Assembly (NCBI RefSeq): GCF_000691525.1
Contig: NZ_JMDW01000007.1
Span: 62,001 to 126,000 of the forward strand
DNA: 64,000 nt
Origin: Mycolicibacterium neoaurum ATCC 25795
GTDB lineage: Bacteria; Actinomycetota; Actinomycetes; Mycobacteriales; Mycobacteriaceae
Direction: 5' to 3'
Below are positions 1 to 8,517 of this stretch, piece after piece. Every line of letters begins with the position of its first letter. The first letter of the stretch is position 1. Made by a program: the position numbers and the translations under genes. The notes under the pieces were generated by a model. It was not told the origin of the DNA. It ran no database searches and was given only the letters and a program-made list of their open reading frames with translations.

Positions 1-103
1 GTTCTACGACAACTTCGGCTCCGGTGACGCCGTCGTCATCAAGAACACCGACGGCGGTCTGTACAACCAGCCCGACGGGGCCTCGGACTGGCAGATGTTC
101 TGA
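1..103 (+). CDS. C-terminal end of an unidentified protein (partial)
   Basis: Only the last 33 codons are in the window; the frame begins at base 2 and stops with TGA at 101-103. The visible tail (…[12 protein letters not shown]…DWQMF) is polar and Gly/Asp-rich, with no membrane segment. Codon third positions are GC-rich like real genes nearby, and a strong terminator follows 14 bases after the stop, so this is a genuine gene end. I do not recognise the family; the start and most of the gene lie upstream of the window. Confidence 0.7.
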   Translation, partial: FYDNFGSGDAVVIKNTDGGLYNQPDGASDWQMF

Positions 104-117
104 CGATCCTGTTCACA

Positions 118-156
118 CAGAACGGCCCACTTTCCCAGGGAAAGTGGGCCGTTCTG
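118..156 (+). terminator. Perfect 18-bp stem hairpin terminator
   Basis: Bases 118-135 pair without mismatch to 139-156 around a 3-base loop. It lies 14 bases past the stop of the first gene. There is no clear T-run after it, as is common in mycobacterial terminators. The stem is symmetric, so it could also stop transcription arriving from the other side. Confidence 0.85.
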
Positions 157-180
157 CGTCAAGGGGTCGCGGTCACATCG

Positions 181-302
181 GCCGGGTTTCAGTCGCTTCG
201 GGCAGACGGCCGCGAAGCTGAATCCAGGTAGCTCTGCCGGCAAGATCCCCTACCTGACTGCAGTCCTCGCAGGGACCCAGCCTCCTTCGACTGAAGCCTG
301 GT
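181..302 (+). ncRNA. Candidate structured RNA with a four-helix fold (unknown family)
   Basis: Bases 181-195 pair with 288-302 as a continuous 15-bp helix: 12 Watson-Crick pairs plus G-U at 181/302, 184/299 and 187/296. Nested inside are a hairpin at 196-203/209-217 (one bulge), a 7-bp hairpin at 225-231/250-256, and a 4-bp hairpin at 258-261/269-272. The three G-U pairs become C-A mismatches on the other strand, so the plus strand is the likely RNA. No plus-strand gene follows, since zmp1 converges and ends at 324. It would therefore be a standalone small RNA or a 3'-end element rather than a classical upstream riboswitch. I could not match it to a known family. Confidence 0.35.
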
Positions 303-323
303 AGGTCGCCGAGCCGGCCCCCG

Positions 324-2282
324 CTACCAGATGCGGACGCGGCGTTCGGGTTCCAGATACAGCTCGTCATCGGTGCCGACCTCGAACGCCTCGTAGAACG
401 CGTCGATATTGCGGATGACACCGTTGCAGCGGAACTCCGGCGGCGAGTGCGGATCGGTGGCCAGGCGTCGGATGGCCTCGGCATCACGGGATTTGGTGCG
501 CCACACCTGGGCCCAGCCGAACAGCACCCGCTGCACGCCGGTCAGGCCGTCGATCACCGGGGCTTCCTTACCGTCGAGGGACAGCTCGTAGGCCAGCAGG
601 GCGATGGACAGCCCGCCGAGGTCACCGATGTTCTCCCCGACGGTGAAGGCACCGTTGACGTGATGGGAGGAATCCAGTGCCCGCGGGGTGAACTGCTCGT
701 ACTGGTCGATCAATGCCGTTGTGCGCTGCCCGAATTCGGTGCGATCGGCATCGGTCCACCAGTCGACCAGGTTGCCATCGCCGTCGTACTTGGCGCCCTG
801 ATCGTCGAACCCGTGCCCGATCTCGTGACCGATCACCGCCCCGATACCGCCATAGTTGGCGGCGTCATCGGCCTCGGCGTCGAAGAACGGCGGCTGCAGG
901 ATGGCGGCGGGAAAGACGATCTCGTTCATGCCGGGGTTGTAGTAGGCGTTCACCGTCTGCGGGGTCATGAACCACTCGTCACGGTCCACCGGGCCGCCGA
1001 GCTTGGCCAGGTCACGGTCATACTCCAAGGCGTAGCCGCGCCGGTAGTTGCCGTACAGGTCGCCCGCGTCGATCACCAGCTCCGAATAGTCCCGCCATTT
1101 GGCCGGGTAACCGATCTTCGGGGTGAACTTGTCCAGCTTCTCCAGCGCGCGGGTGCGGGTCTCCGGGGTCATCCACGGCAGGCTGGTGATGCTGACCCGG
1201 TACGCCTCGCGCAGATTGGCCACCAGCTCGTCCATCCGGGACTTGGCCTCCGGCGGAAAATGCCGTGCCACGTAGAGCTTGCCGACGGCATCGCCCATCA
1301 GGCTCTCGACCAGGCCGACGCCGCGCTTCCAGCGGTCCCGGATGGCCTCGGTGCCCGACAGCGTGCGACCGTAGAACGCGAAGTTCTCGGCCACCAGGTC
1401 GTCGGTCAGCAGCGAGGCGCGCGCGCTGATCAGCCGCCAGCTCAACCACTGCTTCCACAACTGGAGGTCTTCGCTCGCCCACAGCGCGGCGAACGCCGTG
1501 AGGTAGTCCGGCTGGCGGACCACCACTTCTTCGGGACTCGCGCCCAATGCGCCCACCCAGCCCGCCCAGTCGAATCCCGGTGCTTCGGAGGGCAACTCGG
1601 CGAAGGTGCGCAGGTTGTAGGTCAGGTCGGCATCACGGCGCTTGACGACATCCCAGTGCGCCGCGGCCAGCTTGCTCTCCAGGTCCACGATGCGCCGCGC
1701 GGTGGCGGCATGGTCACCCTCGCCGTGGACGAGGGTGAGCATGCGGGCGATGTGCTCGGGATAGGCGGACAAGATGGCGGCATGGGCGGGGTCGCGGTAG
1801 TACGACTCGTCGGGCAGGCCGAGCCCGGACTGGGAGATGTGCAGCAGATAGCGGGTGGAGTCCTTGGAGTCGGTGTCCACGTACACCCCGGCGCCGCCGC
1901 CGACGCCGGTGCGCTGCAGGGCGCCCACCACCGCTGCCAGTGCGTCCCGGTCGGCCGCGGCGGTGATGGTGTCCAGCTCGGCGCGCAGCGGGGCCACGCC
2001 GACCTGTGCGACGGTGGCCTCGTCCATGAACGACGCGTAGAGATCGCCGATGCGCTGGGCATCGGGTCCGTCGGCCGCCGAAGCGGAGGTGATGATGTCG
2101 CGTACCTGCTCCTCGGCGCGGTCGGCCAGGGTGCGGAAGGCACCGTCGGTGGCGCGGTCGGCGGGGATCTCGTAGTCGGTCAGCCAGCGTCCGTTGACGT
2201 GGCCGAACAGGTCGTCCTGGGGGCGCACATCGGCGTCGACGTATCGCAGATCGATGCCGGAGCGGAGTTCTGTAGACGTCAC
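324..2282 (-). CDS. zmp1: Zinc metalloprotease Zmp1, M13 (neprilysin) family
   Basis: A 652-residue M13 endopeptidase. The zinc motif HEIGH is at about 486-490 and the third ligand lies in GENIGDLGG (Glu about 550). The substrate-binding NAYYNP stretch precedes the zinc motif, and the chain ends in VRIW, the usual short M13 C-terminus with a terminal Trp. There is no signal peptide or N-terminal membrane anchor, as in M. tuberculosis Zmp1 (Rv0198c, about 660 aa), which is nevertheless found outside the cytoplasm. GTG at 2282 was chosen because the reading frame upstream of it is unlike protein and crosses the divergent neighbour. Zmp1 is known in M. tuberculosis for effects on inflammasome activation. 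The neighbours match the Rv0198c-Rv0203 order. Confidence 0.93.
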   Translation of the reverse strand: MTSTELRSGIDLRYVDADVRPQDDLFGHVNGRWLTDYEIPADRATDGAFRTLADRAEEQVRDIITSASAADGPDAQRIGDLYASFMDEATVAQVGVAPLRAELDTITAAADRDALAAVVGALQRTGVGGGAGVYVDTDSKDSTRYLLHISQSGLGLPDESYYRDPAHAAILSAYPEHIARMLTLVHGEGDHAATARRIVDLESKLAAAHWDVVKRRDADLTYNLRTFAELPSEAPGFDWAGWVGALGASPEEVVVRQPDYLTAFAALWASEDLQLWKQWLSWRLISARASLLTDDLVAENFAFYGRTLSGTEAIRDRWKRGVGLVESLMGDAVGKLYVARHFPPEAKSRMDELVANLREAYRVSITSLPWMTPETRTRALEKLDKFTPKIGYPAKWRDYSELVIDAGDLYGNYRRGYALEYDRDLAKLGGPVDRDEWFMTPQTVNAYYNPGMNEIVFPAAILQPPFFDAEADDAANYGGIGAVIGHEIGHGFDDQGAKYDGDGNLVDWWTDADRTEFGQRTTALIDQYEQFTPRALDSSHHVNGAFTVGENIGDLGGLSIALLAYELSLDGKEAPVIDGLTGVQRVLFGWAQVWRTKSRDAEAIRRLATDPHSPPEFRCNGVIRNIDAFYEAFEVGTDDELYLEPERRVRIW

Positions 2283-2321
2283 ACTCTCATGGTGCCAGAG
2301 CTCACCGGTAGCCTCACGGCC

Positions 2322-2885
2322 ATGCCCGATGAGCAAACCAGGGTGCTGTCCCGCTACGGCATCGCCGGCATCGTGTTCGGTGTGATCGCCCTGGCCGCCA
2401 CGGCGCTGGGCGTCATGGTGTGGACCGGACACCGCGCCGATGTGGTCGAACGCACCCACCAGAGCGAGGTCCTGCAGGCGGCGGTGGACTGGACCGCGCT
2501 CCTGATCAACATGAACTCCGAGAACGCGCCGCAGAACCTGCAGCAGCTACGGGACGGCACCGTCGGCCAGCTCAACGTCGATTTCGACGCCACCATGACC
2601 CCGTTCGCCGATCTGGTCGGCAAGCTGAAGTCCCAGACCGTCGGCCAGGTCGAGTCCGTTTCGATCGAGTCCATGCACCGGGTCCCCGACGGTGCCAAGG
2701 ACACCGATGCGCCTCCTGCCGAGCTCGCCACGGTGGCATCACGCACCGACACGGTGCTGGTGGTCGCCACCTCGGTCAGTCAGAACGCCGGCGCCCAGCC
2801 GACCACGGTGCGCTGGAATCTGCGCCTGGGTGTCTCCGATATCGACGGTTCGCTGCTGATCTCGCGACTGGAGACCATCCGATGA
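2322..2885 (+). CDS. Rv0199-like membrane-anchored protein (Mce-associated-like)
   Basis: 187 residues: a short cytoplasmic N-terminus, one transmembrane segment at about residues 10-33, then an extracytoplasmic alpha/beta domain of about 150 residues. This is the layout of mycobacterial Mce-associated (Mas) proteins. It sits divergently from zmp1, with 39 bases between starts. ATG at 2289 is an alternative start but would leave only 6 bases to zmp1. Its TGA overlaps the ATG of the next gene, so the two are translationally coupled. Position and shape match Rv0199. The function is unknown; a scaffold or lipid-handling role with MmpL11 is inference. Confidence 0.8.
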   Translation: MPDEQTRVLSRYGIAGIVFGVIALAATALGVMVWTGHRADVVERTHQSEVLQAAVDWTALLINMNSENAPQNLQQLRDGTVGQLNVDFDATMTPFADLVGKLKSQTVGQVESVSIESMHRVPDGAKDTDAPPAELATVASRTDTVLVVATSVSQNAGAQPTTVRWNLRLGVSDIDGSLLISRLETIR

Positions 2886-3571
2886 TCAACCGGGTGCGGG
2901 TCGCGGGCGTCGACATCCTGGCGCCGGCGTTGGCGATCCTGGCGCTGGTGTTCATCGGCAGTGCGCTGGACTGGCCGCGCTGGTGGGTTGCGGTGTGCAC
3001 GGCGCTGTGCATGCTGATCCTGCAGGGCGTGGTGGTCAACGCGGTGCTGTTCCGTCGTGACGGCGTCACCGTGGGCACCGACGACGACGGGCCGCTGCTG
3101 CGGCTGGGGGTCGTGGCGACCGCCACCGTCCTCGCGGTCGCGGCCGTCTTCGTCGGCTACATCCGGTGGACTGTCCCCGACCGCGACCTCGGCCGTGACA
3201 GCGCCGAGGTCGTCGGCATCGCCAGCAGCGTCGCGGAGGCCTCGGCGACGTTCAGCCCGAGCAGCCCGAACACCGGCATCGACCGTGCCACCGCGTTGAT
3301 GTCGCCGGAACGGGCCGAGAGCTACCGCAACGAATTCCAGGCCGTGGCAAAGGATCTGACCAGCCGCAATGTCTCCGGTCAGGCGCAGACGGTATCGGCA
3401 GGGGTGGAGGCGATCGGTCCGGCAGCGGCCAGCGTCGCCGTTGTCATGCGAGGTACCCAGAATGCCCCGGGCAAACCGGCCGATGTGGCGGTGCTGGCAC
3501 TGCGGGTCACGCTGGCCAAGACCGACGGTAAGTGGCTGGTGACCGATGTGACGCCGATCAACGCCCGCTGA
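2882..3571 (+). CDS. Rv0200-like two-TM membrane protein
   Basis: 229 residues. Two hydrophobic segments lie near the N-terminus (about 10-30 and 33-50) and a third at about 75-95. A soluble domain of about 130 residues follows, resembling the SnoaL/NTF2-like fold seen in Mce-associated proteins. It starts inside the stop of the previous gene (ATGA) and almost certainly shares its mRNA. It converges on the Rv0201c-like gene with only 11 bases between stops. It corresponds by position to Rv0200; no catalytic motif is visible. Confidence 0.8.
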   Translation: MINRVRVAGVDILAPALAILALVFIGSALDWPRWWVAVCTALCMLILQGVVVNAVLFRRDGVTVGTDDDGPLLRLGVVATATVLAVAAVFVGYIRWTVPDRDLGRDSAEVVGIASSVAEASATFSPSSPNTGIDRATALMSPERAESYRNEFQAVAKDLTSRNVSGQAQTVSAGVEAIGPAAASVAVVMRGTQNAPGKPADVAVLALRVTLAKTDGKWLVTDVTPINAR

Positions 3572-3582
3572 GCGCAGCCCGC

Positions 3583-4068
3583 TCAGCGTTCGGCGGATGC
3601 CTGGGCGCGCTGGGCGCGGATCCTGGCGAACCGGTCGGAGAGCCTGCGCATCCGGATCATCAGGGTCGCCGGTGGCGAGCCGTTCTCTTCCAGCCACCCG
3701 GTGAGGTCCTCGCTGGGCACCCCGATCCGCGACGCGAATTCCGGGACGCCGAGCCCGGAACGTTCCAGGAGTTCGCGGATATGCCGGGCCACCTCGGCGC
3801 GCTCATTGGCCTCCAGATGCGCCCGGGCCTTGTCCAGCACCTCGGCGAGTGCCTTGGACACCCCGTAAGGGTGCGCGGTGTCGAGCACCTCTTCGACCTG
3901 ACGCGCCGTGCGGCCGAACGGATCCCGCTTGATCGCCGCGGCGATGCGCTGCCATACCGCCAGGTCGTCATTGTCCAGCGCGGCGCGGATGGCCGAGGTC
4001 GGCCAGAATTCGACGGGCCGTCCGTCGGCCACCGGGGACACGTCAGCGGGCTGAGCTGCCACCGTCAC
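3583..4068 (-). CDS. Rv0201c-like cytoplasmic protein with a C-terminal helix-turn-helix-like region
   Basis: 161 residues, hydrophilic, no membrane segment. The middle repeats alpha-helical stretches (ARAHLEANERAEVARHIREL). The C-terminal third (LGVPEFASRIGVPSEDLTGWL) looks like a lambda-repressor-type helix-turn-helix, so a DNA-binding role is possible. The start GTG at 4068 overlaps the mmpL11 stop (GTGA), giving translational coupling. GTG at 4062 is an alternative start. Function is unknown in M. tuberculosis; co-expression with mmpL11 suggests a regulatory or accessory role for the transporter (inference). Confidence 0.78.
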   Translation of the reverse strand: MTVAAQPADVSPVADGRPVEFWPTSAIRAALDNDDLAVWQRIAAAIKRDPFGRTARQVEEVLDTAHPYGVSKALAEVLDKARAHLEANERAEVARHIRELLERSGLGVPEFASRIGVPSEDLTGWLEENGSPPATLMIRMRRLSDRFARIRAQRAQASAER

Positions 4069-6932
4069 CTCGCCTCCTCCAGCTCTGTTCTGTCGAGCAT
4101 CGCCACCGCCACCGACAGGCATCGCTGCCGAACCTGGTCCCAATCGGTCTCGACCGGTGCGTCCGGGTCGTCCGAAGGCCGTGGGTCGGCAAGCCTGCGG
4201 ACGAGCTGGGTGGCGACCCAGTGCGTCCGAGTGCGCTTTCCACAGTAATACCGGTCCATGCCGGTGAGGACGCGGGCTGCGGTGTCGGTTTCCATGGAGT
4301 CGACCAGCCGGGCGAACTCGGCATAGTCGCGGGTGGTGTTGCGACACATCAACAGATAGCTCTTCATCCGCAGTGTCTCGGCACCGGTCGGGATGAGCAA
4401 CCGGTCGCCGGTGGGCAGCTGCACGGTGGTCGCCTCGATGGGGCTGCGGCGTTGGACGGGCAGCCGCTCTGAATCCGATGCGGTCTCCAGTGCGTCGAGC
4501 GCGACGTTGATCCGGCCGCGCCACATCGTCACCGGGTGCACGGGCCGGGTGACCGAACCGGTCGAGGTGATCGTGGGCAGTCGCCCGGACAGTCGGCGTT
4601 CCCCCGGGGCGGGTCCGCAGCCGGTGAAGGCCAGCGGATCGGCGACCACGACGGTCTGCGGGGCCAGCCGCTTGAGTTTGGCAGCGGACTTGACCACCAT
4701 GCGCAGATCGGCGCCGGGCGCGGCGAGGGCCGTCTCGGGCACCAGCACCAGGTCGCTGATATCGACCTTGGGCAGCGGCTTCTCGAAGTCCACCGACGGC
4801 AGGATGCGGTCCAGCCAGCGCGGCAGCCACCAGTTCCATTCGTCGAACATCGCCATCAACGCGGGCACCAGGACCAGCCGCACGATCGTGGCGTCGACCG
4901 CGATGGCCGTCGCACAGGCGACACCGATCTGGGCCACCAGCGGCATGCCCGCGAAGGCGAATCCGATGAACACCGCGATCATGATCAGCGCGGCGCTGGT
5001 GATGGTGCGCGCGCTGGTGGAGATGCCGTAGGCGACCGCGTCGCGGGTGTTGTTGGTGATCAGGAAGCGTTCCCGGATGCGGGTGAGCAGGAAGATCTCG
5101 TAGTCCATCGAGAGGCCGAACGTCATCGCAAGTACCAGCGGGGGCACCGTGCTGTCCAGCGATTCCAGCGGGGCGAACCCGAGGTCCTCCAACCAGCCCC
5201 ACTGGAAGACGACCACCAGGCTGCCGTAGGCGGCCGCGACCGACAGCACGGTCATCAGCACACCCTTGAGCGCGAGGAACACCGACCTGATCGCGATCAG
5301 CAGCATCACGAAGGCGATGACGGCGACGAAGACGAACACCCACGGCTGGGCCTTGGACACCTGGTCGTCGAAATCCTTGATCAGCGCGGTCGGCCCGCCG
5401 ACGTCGATCTGCGCATTGCCGATGTCCAGCTTGGGCAGCTCGGTACGCATCCAGTCGACCGCGTCGCGGGCCCGGAAGTCCTCGGGGTCGACCGAGAGCA
5501 CCGCCGACAGCAGCGCGCTGTCGTTGTCCTTGCCGAGTACCGGCGGAGTCACGGCCGCGACATCGGGTCCCTCGGCCATGGTGCGGCCCACGGCGGCCAA
5601 CGCGGCCTGTGCGGCGGGGCCGTCGGCCTGACCGTCGGGGAAGGTGACCATCACCCGCACCGGGCCCAGCGCGCCGGGACCGAGCGCCTCGGCGGCGGCG
5701 TTCACCCCACCACGGATCTCGTGACTGGGGTCGAACTGGCGCAGCATGCTGTTGCCCAGCGTCATCCCGAACGCGGGGGCGGCCATCACCAGCAGCATCA
5801 CGGCCGCACACGAGGCTGACACCCACGGCCGGCGCATCACCGCACCGATCCAGCGCGTCCAGAACCGCGACTGGGTGGTGTCGGGGCGCCGGGACCAGTG
5901 CAGCAGCCGGGATCGTTTGGCCGCCGAGCGTCCGAAGGTCGCCAGCACCGCAGGGATCAGAGTGGTCGAGGTCAGCACCGCGACCGCCACCGCGAGGATG
6001 GCTCCGGTGGCCATCGATTGCAGGATCGGGGTGTTGATCAGATAGATGCCACTGACCGAGGCGATCACGGTGAGGCCCGACAGCACGACCGCCAGCCCCG
6101 AGGTCGCCATCGCCCCGTCGATGGCCTGCGCGGAATCCCGTCCCGCGCGCAGTTCCTCCCGGTAACGCATCAGGATGAACAGCGAGTAGTCCACCGCCAC
6201 CGCGATGCCGAACATGGACACCGTCGAGGTGGCGAACACCGACATGGCCATCACATGGGACAGCAGGAACACCACGCCCATGGTGACCACCACGGTGCAG
6301 ATGCCGAGCAGCAGCGGCATGGCGGCCGCCGCCAGCGACCCGAAGACCGCCAGCAGGATGATCAGGACGACCGGTGCGTTCCACTTCTCGGCCTGCGCGA
6401 TGTCATGTTTGGTGGCCTGCTGCGCGGCGGCACCGAGCGCGCCCTGACCGATGACGTAGAGCCGGACCTTGCCGTTGTCGGACAGGCCCGCCTGCTCACC
6501 TTCGATACCGACCTTGTCGCGCAATTGGTTGGCGATATCGACCGCGCCGCTGTTGTTGAAGTCCACCTTCAACTGCACGACATAGGGCCGGTCGGGGGCG
6601 GGCGGCGGTTGCTGCGGGTTGGGTGCCTCGGTGACGGAGGGCACTTCCCCGGCGATCCTTCGCAGCTGCGCGACGGCCTCGTTCATATCCTCGAAGGACG
6701 CGTCGGCGCGCGGCACCGCCACCAGCGCCAGCGGTGAGGCGCCCTGGTCGGGGAACTGTTCTTCGAGCTGGTGCTGGAGGTCCAGCGATTGCGATCCCGC
6801 GACTTCGAACCCGCCGCCGGTCAGCCGGTCGGAGTGGTTGATGGCCAGGTATACGGAGGGCACGAGAAGCAGCACCCATACGACAAACACCGCCCAGCGA
6901 TATCTGCGCAGGCTGCTGCTCAAGCGCATCAT
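4065..6932 (-). CDS. mmpL11: RND-type lipid/heme transporter MmpL11
   Basis: 955 residues, close to the 966 of M. tuberculosis MmpL11. It begins MMRLSSSLRRYRW, then TM1, a periplasmic domain starting GGGFEVAGSQS, a block of five TMs, a second periplasmic domain, a second TM block, and a cytoplasmic tail of about 230 residues. Both proton-relay Asp-Tyr pairs are present (AVAVDYSLF and GLSMDYEIF). The two adjacent ATG codons at 6932 and 6929 follow the M. tuberculosis start. MmpL11 exports monomeromycolyl diacylglycerol and mycolate wax esters and has been implicated in heme uptake; the divergent hemophore gene fits that. Its downstream partner overlaps by four bases. Confidence 0.95.
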   Translation of the reverse strand: MMRLSSSLRRYRWAVFVVWVLLLVPSVYLAINHSDRLTGGGFEVAGSQSLDLQHQLEEQFPDQGASPLALVAVPRADASFEDMNEAVAQLRRIAGEVPSVTEAPNPQQPPPAPDRPYVVQLKVDFNNSGAVDIANQLRDKVGIEGEQAGLSDNGKVRLYVIGQGALGAAAQQATKHDIAQAEKWNAPVVLIILLAVFGSLAAAAMPLLLGICTVVVTMGVVFLLSHVMAMSVFATSTVSMFGIAVAVDYSLFILMRYREELRAGRDSAQAIDGAMATSGLAVVLSGLTVIASVSGIYLINTPILQSMATGAILAVAVAVLTSTTLIPAVLATFGRSAAKRSRLLHWSRRPDTTQSRFWTRWIGAVMRRPWVSASCAAVMLLVMAAPAFGMTLGNSMLRQFDPSHEIRGGVNAAAEALGPGALGPVRVMVTFPDGQADGPAAQAALAAVGRTMAEGPDVAAVTPPVLGKDNDSALLSAVLSVDPEDFRARDAVDWMRTELPKLDIGNAQIDVGGPTALIKDFDDQVSKAQPWVFVFVAVIAFVMLLIAIRSVFLALKGVLMTVLSVAAAYGSLVVVFQWGWLEDLGFAPLESLDSTVPPLVLAMTFGLSMDYEIFLLTRIRERFLITNNTRDAVAYGISTSARTITSAALIMIAVFIGFAFAGMPLVAQIGVACATAIAVDATIVRLVLVPALMAMFDEWNWWLPRWLDRILPSVDFEKPLPKVDISDLVLVPETALAAPGADLRMVVKSAAKLKRLAPQTVVVADPLAFTGCGPAPGERRLSGRLPTITSTGSVTRPVHPVTMWRGRINVALDALETASDSERLPVQRRSPIEATTVQLPTGDRLLIPTGAETLRMKSYLLMCRNTTRDYAEFARLVDSMETDTAARVLTGMDRYYCGKRTRTHWVATQLVRRLADPRPSDDPDAPVETDWDQVRQRCLSVAVAMLDRTELEEAR

Positions 6933-7208
6933 GAACTGCTGGATGGCGCCCCTGGCCTTTCTCCCCGGATGCTGGTAAGCGAGAGCGTACCGCAGCTTGC
7001 TGTGCGGCGAACGGTGCCCGATCCGGGTTGTGACCACCTCGCAACGTCCGCCCCTCAGCGTCACCTGCGAGTTTGCTGTGCCGGTTGGCTCGGTGATCGG
7101 GCAGATGGCATGATGGCGGCTGGTCGTTCCGGGTCGGGGATACGGGCCTTGTCGAAAGTGGGAGTTCGCAAGCCATAGCAGTGGTGTCCCACCCGAAGGA
7201 GATTTCCG

Positions 7209-7772
7209 ATGAATCTGATTCCCAGTCGCTCCGCCGCGCTCCGTCGCGGCCTGTGGGCGACATTCGCTGGCTGCCTGGCCGCCGGTGGCGTGGCGGCGGT
7301 CATCTCGGCGCCGGGCGCCGGGGCGGAGACCGATCCGTGTGAGGCGAGCGAGATCGCCAAGACCATCGGTTCGGTGGCCACCTCGATGGGCAACTACCTC
7401 GACACCCACCCCGACACCAATCAGGCGCTGACCACGATCGCCGCGCAGCCCGCCGGGCCGCAGTCCCTCGCCGCCGCCAAGGCCTACTTCGACGCCAAGC
7501 CGGGGGCGGCCAAGGATATGCAGCGCCTGCAGGCGCCCCTGGTGCGGTTGTCGGCACAGTGCCAGCTGCCGATCTCGCTGCCTCAGGTGCTCGGTCTGAT
7601 GCAGGCCGTGCAGCAGCCGGCCACCGGCCCGACCGGTGCCGGATCATCCACGGCCGGATCGTCCACGGCAGGATCGCCGGTCGCGGGATCACCCGCAGCC
7701 GGGGACGCGGTCAGTCCCGTCGCCCAGGGCACCGGCACCCTGCCCGGCCCGGTCCTCCGCGCAATCCCGTAG
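7209..7772 (+). CDS. Secreted heme-binding hemophore, Rv0203 family
   Basis: 187 residues. A Sec signal peptide of about 40 residues ends near [11 protein letters not shown] helical domain follows with the Rv0203/Rv1174c pattern: a Cys near the mature N-terminus, [13 protein letters not shown], a [18 protein letters not shown] loop and a closing Cys before QLPISLPQV. The last 50 residues are a low-complexity Gly/Ser/Thr/Ala/Pro tail built from GSSTAG/GSPVAG units. A strong ribosome site (GAAGGAGA) lies just upstream of the ATG. It is divergent from mmpL11 across 276 bases, in which I saw no clear IdeR-type iron box. It is inferred to carry heme outside the cell for the MmpL11 route. Confidence 0.9.
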   Translation: MNLIPSRSAALRRGLWATFAGCLAAGGVAAVISAPGAGAETDPCEASEIAKTIGSVATSMGNYLDTHPDTNQALTTIAAQPAGPQSLAAAKAYFDAKPGAAKDMQRLQAPLVRLSAQCQLPISLPQVLGLMQAVQQPATGPTGAGSSTAGSSTAGSPVAGSPAAGDAVSPVAQGTGTLPGPVLRAIP

Positions 7773-7791
7773 CGCACGCCATAATCCAGGG

Positions 7792-8514
7792 GTGCGCACC
7801 ACGCTGGAACATTCCCCATCCGAGAGCACCGGCCGCACGGTGCTGATGGTCGACGACGACCCGGATGTCCGGACCTCGGTCGCGCGCGGTCTGCGGCATT
7901 CCGGGTTCGACGTGCGGGTGGCCTCCAACGGCCGCGAAGCGCTGCGACTGCTGGCCAGCGAGGCCCATGACGCACTGGTGCTCGACGTGCAGATGCCCGA
8001 ACTCGACGGCGTGGCGGTGGTGACGGCGCTGCGGGCGCTGGGCAACGAGATCCCGATCTGTGTGCTCTCGGCCCGCGATACCGTCAACGACCGGATCGCC
8101 GGTCTGGAGGCCGGCGCCGACGACTACCTGACCAAGCCGTTCGATCTCGGTGAGCTGGTGGCCCGGTTGCACGCGCTGCTGCGCCGCGCCAGTCACGCCG
8201 AACGCGAATCCGATGTGATGATCGTGGGCCCGCTGACCATCGATACCGCCCGCCGGTTGGTCTATGTCGACGGGGAGCGGGCCGATCTGACCAAGCGTGA
8301 ATTCGACCTGCTCGCGGTGCTGGCCGAGAACGCGGGTGTGGTGCTGTCCCGGCAGCGGCTGCTCGAACTGGTGTGGGGATACGACTTCGACGTCGACACC
8401 AACGTCGCCGATGTGTTCATCTCTTACCTGCGGCGCAAGCTGGAACGCGAGGATCGCCCCCGGGTCATCCACACGGTCCGCGGAATCGGTTACGTGCTGC
8501 GGGAGGAGGCGTAG
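7792..8514 (+). CDS. prrA: PrrA-type response regulator (OmpR/PhoB family)
   Basis: 240 residues. The receiver domain (about 15-128) has the acidic pocket MVDDD, phospho-acceptor Asp65 (VLDVQMP), and Thr/Lys switch positions SAR and KPF. The winged-helix output domain (about 145-238) carries [14 protein letters not shown] and YLRRKLE, nearly identical to M. tuberculosis PrrA. GTG at 7792 leaves a short flexible N-terminus; the later ATG would remove the first beta strand. The histidine kinase follows after 3 bases. M. smegmatis carries a second PrrAB pair beside mmpL11, so this is probably the PrrAB2 paralog rather than the essential PrrAB (from memory). Confidence 0.88.
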   Translation: MRTTLEHSPSESTGRTVLMVDDDPDVRTSVARGLRHSGFDVRVASNGREALRLLASEAHDALVLDVQMPELDGVAVVTALRALGNEIPICVLSARDTVNDRIAGLEAGADDYLTKPFDLGELVARLHALLRRASHAERESDVMIVGPLTIDTARRLVYVDGERADLTKREFDLLAVLAENAGVVLSRQRLLELVWGYDFDVDTNVADVFISYLRRKLEREDRPRVIHTVRGIGYVLREEA

Positions 8515-8517
8515 TCC

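Noticed and set aside
447..2318. Very long open frame on the plus strand across zmp1
   Set aside because: It is the antisense of zmp1 in GC-rich DNA; the translation is rich in Gly/Val/His/Arg repeats without domains. Only its last 188 codons (from 2322) are a real gene.
6933..7208. IdeR iron box between mmpL11 and the hemophore gene
   Set aside because: I looked for TTAGGTTAGGCTAACC-like sequence and found none close enough to report.
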